From CAWAPS01 sp963783945 (lineage in GTDB: Bacteria > Actinomycetota > Acidimicrobiia > Acidimicrobiales > Palsa-688): a stretch of 64,000 nt of DNA. Positions 59,153-64,000 of the stretch are shown here, piece by piece (position 1 is the first letter of the stretch; every line of letters starts with the position of its first letter). The position numbers were made by a program, and so were the translations under genes. The notes beneath the pieces were generated by a model. The model saw only the letters and a list, made by a program, of their open reading frames with translations, did no database searches and was not told the origin of the DNA. The DNA lies in assembly GCA_963783945.1 (NCBI GenBank), contig CAWAPS010000032.1, forward strand, positions 1,054,001-1,118,000. The letters are read 5' to 3'.

Positions 59153-61519
59153 TCAGGATCCCGGCCGGCCCTCATAGTTTGGTGGCGGCCGGGAGAAAAA
59201 CACGGCTACCGGGTCCTCCGCGCTGTCACCCGGCGACGACTCGTCGATGGCCGGGTCCTGGTAGAGACCGTCGCCGTGCCCATTTTCCTCCGGAGCGAAA
59301 TGGTCCTCGACCGCGTCGACCCCGCCGGCGGCAACGGTCAGGTCCACTGGCTCTTCCGGTGCGGGCACCAGAGCGCGGGCCCGCCGGCCGTGACGGAGGT
59401 CCCGGATCCACCACACACCGAGCGATACGGCAGCCAGCACGATGAGAATGACGCCGACGCCAGAGATCGCGGTGCTTCTCACCGTGTCGGAGTCAGAGGG
59501 GAGAGGCAACGAGCCGTCGGGGGAGTACAGGGCGACGGTCAGGGGGAACACTCCCGACGCCTGGGTCTGGACCGGCACCTTTATGGTGGTGTTCTCGCTC
59601 ACCAGGGTCAACTGGCAGATCTCGGTGGTAGGCGTGGGCACCTGACATCTTCCGCCAGGAGGATTGAAAGGTTGAAAGATGAGCCTCTGGCTGGTCAGCT
59701 GCAGCTGCACGTTGGCCCGTTGGCCCGTGGATGACAGGATGGTCAGGGGAATCTGACCCCGCCTCGACGTAAGGGTGATCGAGGAGGACCCGGGCAGGCT
59801 GATCCGGCTGATCAACTTGCTCGCCGAAGCGCCCACTTCGGCGAGGAGGCTCAGTCGCTGGGTTTCGGTGATGGCCGTCGATTCCGCGACCAGCAGATTG
59901 GTCCCCAGCGTGGCGGCCAGCGGCGCTTCTCCGGGCAGGATCTCGCCGAGGGCAGTGACTTGCTGGCGGGCATACCGGATCGCCTGAGCGTCGGAGGTCA
60001 ACGCCGACTCCGGGCTTTGCCCGTTGTTGCCCGTTTCGGCCGAGCCGTTTCCCGGTGAGGAGGCCAGGGACCGCTGGATGCCCGAGGCGGGAGGAACTGT
60101 GGCGAACAACTGGCTGGCTGTGACCGCGTCCAGAAGAGGGTGTCCCTCCAGCCCGGAGAGCAGAATAGACACGAACGTGGGGTTGGCAGCCCACCCCGGC
60201 GGTGCCAGGGCCACCACTCCTCGCCGGTCGGATGGCAACTCCAGCTGGATCATGGCCATTTCGGCAAGCAACTGGTTGGCTGCCAGCACGGGCGACTTGG
60301 CGCTGACGAAATCGGAGGTCAGACCGGGATCGGCCGCGTACACGTAAGGGCGCGGTCCACCCGAATCGGCCAGCCGGGTCGGTGAGGCGAACGTATCCAC
60401 CGTGGCCGACTCCGGCAATGCCGTCAGAGCGGAGGAGGGGAGGACGATGTTGGTCGCCCCCGCGGCGGTCAGGGTGTTCAGACTGGTGCGATCGAGAGGG
60501 CCGTTCACCATCCACGTCGACGGGTTCGGCGCGGCCCCGAAGGTGCTCAATGCGGCGGTGCCCGCGCTGAGCTGGGTAGGTATCTCGCTGCCGAGGCCAG
60601 CGGCATTCAGGTCGGTGACCGACACCCCGGCGTAAGTGGAGGGAAGGACCTGCACGTTGGGGTTGGTGGCCATGCCGGTGAGGGTGGACACGGCTGCCTT
60701 GTTGCCGGGTGACCCGGCGAACAGGGCGGCGAGGGTGGCGGGATCGGCGGCCAGGGTGATCCCGATGTGGGAATGGGCGCCCAGCACCTTTGCCAGGTCG
60801 GCCAGACGGCTGGCCTCTGCGCCGGAGGGACTGCCGACCTTGCCGTCGGCCGACACCACGGGAGACGTGGCCACAGGAAGGATCACCGACACGGACAGGC
60901 GGGGGAAATCAGTCGCTGACTGCGGCAGCGCGTAAACCAGGAAGGTGGTCAGCGGCTGGCCCTCGGGCACGCCGGAGCTGGTATACAACCCGATCTGAAG
61001 AGGGAAGATGCCGCTGCCGTTCGTCTCCTGGGCGGAGAAGCTCGGGATGGGGCTGCCGGCCGGGGCCGGCACGTTGACCGGTATGTCCAGGTCAACCCCT
61101 GTGCCGGACGGGTCGGCCGGCAGGCTGGACAGGGGGATCTGGCCGGTCGAATACCAGGCGGTACTGACCATCTGGCCGTGCAGAGCGTCGTCGAAGTCGG
61201 TTCGGGAGATCAATCGCTCGAACCCGCTGACCACCAGATGATCACTCGAGGGATCGAGGGCGCTCAGCTGAACGTGCAGGTGGAAGGTGCCGCGCTGCTC
61301 CACCCACGGCGATTGCGATAGCAGGGTCACGACAGGCGGGCCGGTCTGAACGGCATCGAGCGCACCCGGCGAGGCGGTCGCCTGAGACCGGGACACCGGG
61401 ACGGCCCCCTGACCGTCGGCGCTCGCTGGGGCCAGGGCCAGGCAACCGGCAGCCACCAACCCGGCGCCGAGAAGCCGCAGCGGCCGGTTCCAGGTCCAGG
61501 CCTTAGCTTGCTGTCTCAC
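59153..61519 (-). CDS. DUF6049 family secreted/membrane protein
   Basis: 788 residues. Signal-like N terminus (LRLLGAGLVAAGCLALAPASADG), a long beta-rich extracytoplasmic part and one transmembrane helix near the C terminus (ISGVGVILIVLAAVSLGVWWI) with an acidic cytoplasmic tail. This matches the large actinobacterial DUF6049 proteins encoded next to mviN and sigM between trxB and the nearby nudix gene in mycobacteria; the function is unknown, probably cell-envelope. GTG 61519 overlaps the stop of the upstream GNAT gene (GTGA), so the two are coupled. Confidence 0.82.
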   Translation of the reverse strand: MRQQAKAWTWNRPLRLLGAGLVAAGCLALAPASADGQGAVPVSRSQATASPGALDAVQTGPPVVTLLSQSPWVEQRGTFHLHVQLSALDPSSDHLVVSGFERLISRTDFDDALHGQMVSTAWYSTGQIPLSSLPADPSGTGVDLDIPVNVPAPAGSPIPSFSAQETNGSGIFPLQIGLYTSSGVPEGQPLTTFLVYALPQSATDFPRLSVSVILPVATSPVVSADGKVGSPSGAEASRLADLAKVLGAHSHIGITLAADPATLAALFAGSPGNKAAVSTLTGMATNPNVQVLPSTYAGVSVTDLNAAGLGSEIPTQLSAGTAALSTFGAAPNPSTWMVNGPLDRTSLNTLTAAGATNIVLPSSALTALPESATVDTFASPTRLADSGGPRPYVYAADPGLTSDFVSAKSPVLAANQLLAEMAMIQLELPSDRRGVVALAPPGWAANPTFVSILLSGLEGHPLLDAVTASQLFATVPPASGIQRSLASSPGNGSAETGNNGQSPESALTSDAQAIRYARQQVTALGEILPGEAPLAATLGTNLLVAESTAITETQRLSLLAEVGASASKLISRISLPGSSSITLTSRRGQIPLTILSSTGQRANVQLQLTSQRLIFQPFNPPGGRCQVPTPTTEICQLTLVSENTTIKVPVQTQASGVFPLTVALYSPDGSLPLPSDSDTVRSTAISGVGVILIVLAAVSLGVWWIRDLRHGRRARALVPAPEEPVDLTVAAGGVDAVEDHFAPEENGHGDGLYQDPAIDESSPGDSAEDPVAVFFSRPPPNYEGRPGS

Positions 61520-62235
61520 GACAGCCCGGTGGAGAGCACCGACAGGCCGACGGGATCCTCCCGGAACCCGACCTTCAGGTACAGCGCCAGGGCGGCGGCA
61601 TTCCCCATCTGAGTGTTGACGACGGCCCGTTTGGCCCCCCGCGCCCGCATCCAGTGCAAGCCGTCCAGCAGCAGCCGCCGGCCTGTGCCGCTTCCCTGCG
61701 CGGATGGGTCGACGGCCAGACGCTGAACGAAGCCGCGGGGCCCGGAACGGCCGCATATCGCGTACCCGACGACAGCGTTGCCGTCGTCCACCGCAGCGCG
61801 GAAGTGCGCCGACGGGGTGGCCCGCAAGGCGTCGGCCAGACCCCACGAGTCAAACTGCCAGAAGTCCACGAAAGCGGCGCGGTCAACGGCCAGAACTGCC
61901 TCTCGCCGCCACCACGGAACACGGCGCAAGCGAGGGCCGGGGGGGATTGGGTCGACGGGGGCCCGGAGATCGATGCGAAGGAGGCGCAGGTGCTCCTCGA
62001 TCTCGAACCCGGCATCGAGGAACCCGGTCTGCTCGAGCGGCGAAAGGGCGCCGGTGATCGCTCGGGTAAAGCCGCGCGCCGACAGCGCTTCCAGACAGTG
62101 ACGTACGAAGTCGCCCGACAGCAGTGGCGTCTCGGGAGCAAGAGTGATCAGGGCCACGTGCTTATCCCCGTGCCACGGTCCCGTCCGAGCCCGTTCCTGA
62201 CCCCAACGGATAACATCGACCGAGGGGGCGCTCAC
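61516..62235 (-). CDS. GNAT-family N-acetyltransferase
   Basis: 239 residues. The C-terminal GNAT fold is visible: VVGYAICGRSGPRGFVQRLAVDPSAQGSGTGRRLL with the acetyl-CoA loop QGSGTG (about 185), and GAKRAVVNTQMGNAAALALYLKVGF. The N-terminal half is a second, degenerate domain. Substrate unknown; could be a RimI-like or small-molecule acetyltransferase. GTG 62235 has GGAGG upstream. Overlaps the DUF6049 gene by 4 nt. Confidence 0.85.
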   Translation of the reverse strand: MSAPSVDVIRWGQERARTGPWHGDKHVALITLAPETPLLSGDFVRHCLEALSARGFTRAITGALSPLEQTGFLDAGFEIEEHLRLLRIDLRAPVDPIPPGPRLRRVPWWRREAVLAVDRAAFVDFWQFDSWGLADALRATPSAHFRAAVDDGNAVVGYAICGRSGPRGFVQRLAVDPSAQGSGTGRRLLLDGLHWMRARGAKRAVVNTQMGNAAALALYLKVGFREDPVGLSVLSTGLS

Positions 62236-62333
62236 CGGAAGCTACCTCCGAGAGGCGCCCACGATCCCTTCCGTCTGGCGCGATTATCGGTCACGGCCCC
62301 CCAACGCTACTCCGCGAACCTCCCGGGTGGACG

Positions 62334-62339
62334 TAGCCT
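62334..62339 (+). promoter_or_regulatory. -10 box (TAGCCT) of the HDAC-like gene
   Basis: TAGCCT ends 8 nt before GTG 62348; no Shine-Dalgarno is found, so a leaderless or near-leaderless start is plausible. Confidence 0.35.
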
Positions 62340-62347
62340 CGATTGGC

Positions 62348-63364
62348 GTGCGTCACCGGCCCGTCCTCGTGGAGATGCACCCGGCCTGTGACCACCACGA
62401 TCCCGGCCGGGGTCATCCGGAGCGCCCGGCGCGCCTCGACGCCGTGCGGGCGGGCCTCGAAGCGGCTTTCCGGTCGGAGTACGCCACCGCGGTGGAGCCG
62501 CGCCCGGCCACCAGAGCGGAGATGTACCGGGTCCACGACCCCGGGGCGGTCGACGCCCTTGAAGCTTTCTGTCGGGCCGGCGGGGGGGCGATCGACGCTG
62601 ACACGGCCGCTTCGGCGCGGTCGTGGGACGCGGCGGTGGCCGCCGCCGGCGCCGCAGTCGACGCCATCGAGCGGCTGAGGAAGGGGGAAGCGGACGCCGC
62701 CTTCGTGGCCGTGAGACCGCCGGGTCATCACGCCACACCGGAACGATCCATGGGGTTCTGCCTGCTCAACAACGTAGCCATCGCCGCGGCCGCGCTGGCC
62801 GATGCCGGCGAACGAGTTCTCATCGTCGACTTCGACGCCCACCACGGCAACGGCACCCAGGACACCTTCTACCAGGATGGGCGGGTGGTGTACGTGTCGT
62901 TCCACCAGTGGCCGCTGTATCCCGGGACGGGGCGGGTGGACGAGATCGGTTCCGGTGACGGACTGGGGGCGACGGTCAACCTGCCTTTCCCTCCGGGCTC
63001 GACCGGCGACGTCTATCTGTCGGCCATCGACGAGGTCGTCCTCCCGGTCGCCGAGCGCCACGACCCCACGTGGTTGATCCTGTCGGCCGGCTTCGACGGC
63101 CACCGAGCGGATCCCCTGACCGATCTCGGGCTGTCAGCAGGCGACTTCGGCGCGATGACGGCCCGGCTGTGCGGCCTTGTTCCGGCGGGGCGGCGGCTGG
63201 CGGTCCTGGAGGGCGGCTACGACCTGAGCGCCCTCGCCGACTCGACCGACGCATGTGTCGCCGCCCTGGCGGGGGAACGGCAGCATCCCGAGGCGCAAAC
63301 GGGGGGTGGGCCGGGCCGGCAGGTGGTAGCCCGGGCCGTGAGCATTCACGTCGACCCCGAATAG
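62348..63364 (+). CDS. Histone-deacetylase-like amidohydrolase
   Basis: About 338 residues with the class II HDAC/AcuC fold: GHPERPARLDAV, the active-site PPGHHATPERSMGFCLLNNVAI, zinc ligands in VDFDAHHGNGTQD and LSAGFDGHRADPL, and the closing LEGGYDLSAL. In bacteria these enzymes deacetylate polyamines, acetoin-related compounds or acetyl-lysine proteins. GTG 62348 is preferred; GTG 62327 in frame is possible. Divergent from the GNAT gene, which may provide opposing acetylation; that link is speculation. Confidence 0.9.
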   Translation: MRHRPVLVEMHPACDHHDPGRGHPERPARLDAVRAGLEAAFRSEYATAVEPRPATRAEMYRVHDPGAVDALEAFCRAGGGAIDADTAASARSWDAAVAAAGAAVDAIERLRKGEADAAFVAVRPPGHHATPERSMGFCLLNNVAIAAAALADAGERVLIVDFDAHHGNGTQDTFYQDGRVVYVSFHQWPLYPGTGRVDEIGSGDGLGATVNLPFPPGSTGDVYLSAIDEVVLPVAERHDPTWLILSAGFDGHRADPLTDLGLSAGDFGAMTARLCGLVPAGRRLAVLEGGYDLSALADSTDACVAALAGERQHPEAQTGGGPGRQVVARAVSIHVDPE

Positions 63365-63441
63365 CGGAGGGCGGGGGCGCGCCAACGCTCATTTTTTTCT
63401 TCCTTCTCAACTCCCGTACGACCGGGCCCGATAAACGTTTC

Positions 63442-64000
63442 GTGCTCGACTTGCAGTCAATCCTCGCCCACGTGACGGAGGTTGGCGGCTCGGACCTTCA
63501 CGTCAAAGGCAACGCGGCACCGAGGGTGCGGGTCAACGGCGACCTGCGTCCGACGCCCTTTCCTCCGGTCGAACGGACCGAGGTTGAGGAGTGCCTTCGC
63601 GTGATCATGCCCGTCGACCGGATCGAGGAGTTCCACCGCACGGGTGAAGCCGACTTCTCGCTTTCGGTCGACGGGCTTGGTCGCTTCCGAGGGAACGCCT
63701 TCCGCCAGCGGGGAACCGCCGCCATGGTGCTCCGGCGGGTGCTACCGGCGGCCATGTCGGTGATTGATCTGGGCCTGCCCCCCGTGGTCACCCGACTCGC
63801 TGAGGAATCGCGGGGATGGTGCTGGTCACCGGGCCGACCGGTTCGGGGAAGACGACCACCCTGGCGGCGATGATCGACCACATCAACCAGACCCGGTCGG
63901 CCAACGTGATAACGATCGAGGACCCGATCGAGATCCTGCACCCCGACAAGCGGGCCGTCGTGTGTCGAGCGCGAGATCGGAACCGACACCCGGGATTACG
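63442..64000 (+). pseudogene. pilT: PilT/PilB-type secretion ATPase, broken by two frameshifts and cut by the window edge
   Basis: GTG 63442 starts VLDLQSILAHVTEVGGSDLHVK…, the typical PilT N terminus. The reading frame is lost in the G-run near 63813: Walker A (LVTGPTGSGKTTTLA) and ITIEDPIEILHPDK are encoded one frame later. A second shift near 63964 is needed to continue into EREIGTDTRDY. Each shift is a single-base change at a homopolymer or short repeat, so a sequencing or assembly error is as likely as a true pseudogene. If intact it would power type IV pilus retraction. Confidence 0.7.

Overview
The window is high-GC DNA with dense genes and strong G/C third-position bias. It looks like a chromosome segment of an actinobacterium. 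The gene sets are typical of the phylum: a two-domain isocitrate lyase of the ICL2 type, FHA/PP2C/RodA/PBP/PASTA-kinase and CrgA division genes, a mycofactocin-type SDR, the DUF6049 family, and rpmH-rnpA-yidD-yidC-jag-rsmG-parA-parB-trx. The mix (no dnaA beside rpmH, mycofactocin SDR, single PASTA kinase) suggests Acidimicrobiia or a relative; that placement is inference.

Layout. 0-4.3 kb: cupin/TetR divergent pair, a truncated IS256-type transposase and a zinc-ribbon protein of unknown function. 4.3-8.5 kb: glyoxylate shunt operon (malate synthase then isocitrate lyase, minus strand). 9.5-13.1 kb: the right end of a decayed integrative element (Clp-N/zinc-ribbon protein, startless ORF, excisionase, integrase with one in-frame amber, small basic protein) abutting tRNA-Arg(ACG). 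13.2-32.5 kb: metabolic and envelope genes, including a Mo-oxidoreductase/cytochrome b pair, cupredoxin, a triple-LysM NlpC/P60 hydrolase, aldo-keto reductase, XdhC, nicotinamidase, CDF transporter, amidase, a large APC transporter, a mycofactocin SDR and tRNA-Leu(CAG). 32.7-41.2 kb: division/phosphorylation cluster fhaA-fhaB-pstP-rodA-pbpA-pknB, then pabA/trpG and crgA. 41.2-54.4 kb: replication-origin neighbourhood. It has a perfect DnaA-box palindrome, then thiolase and peroxiredoxin, then rpmH/rnpA-yidD-yidC-jag-rsmG, an SDR, a 2.9-kb gene-free segment bracketed by two parS sites, parA-parB and a second DnaA-box-like cluster. 54-64 kb: trxA, trxB, a Ser/Thr kinase with a discoidin-like ectodomain, DegV, DUF6049, GNAT, an HDAC-like hydrolase and a frameshifted PilT-type ATPase at the window edge.

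How the genes work together. The pknB cluster couples a phosphorylation switch (PknB/PstP with FHA readers) to peptidoglycan synthesis (RodA/PbpA) and division (CrgA). ParA/ParB acting on the two parS sites would segregate the origin. YidC/YidD/Jag and RnpA/L34 serve membrane insertion and RNA processing. dnaA, dnaN, recF and gyrase genes, common beside rpmH in actinobacteria, are absent here.

Most notable: rpmH lies wholly inside an N-terminally extended rnpA reading frame, with start codons 4 nt apart sharing one Shine-Dalgarno. This is the arrangement known from Thermus. Other points are a stand-alone Clp-N protein with a novel C-terminal beta-rich region, and a kinase-discoidin gene sitting where mviN/murJ is expected. 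About a dozen genes carry TANNNT boxes 6-8 nt before the start codon, which suggests leaderless transcripts. The gene-free parS interval is rich in repeats and palindromes.
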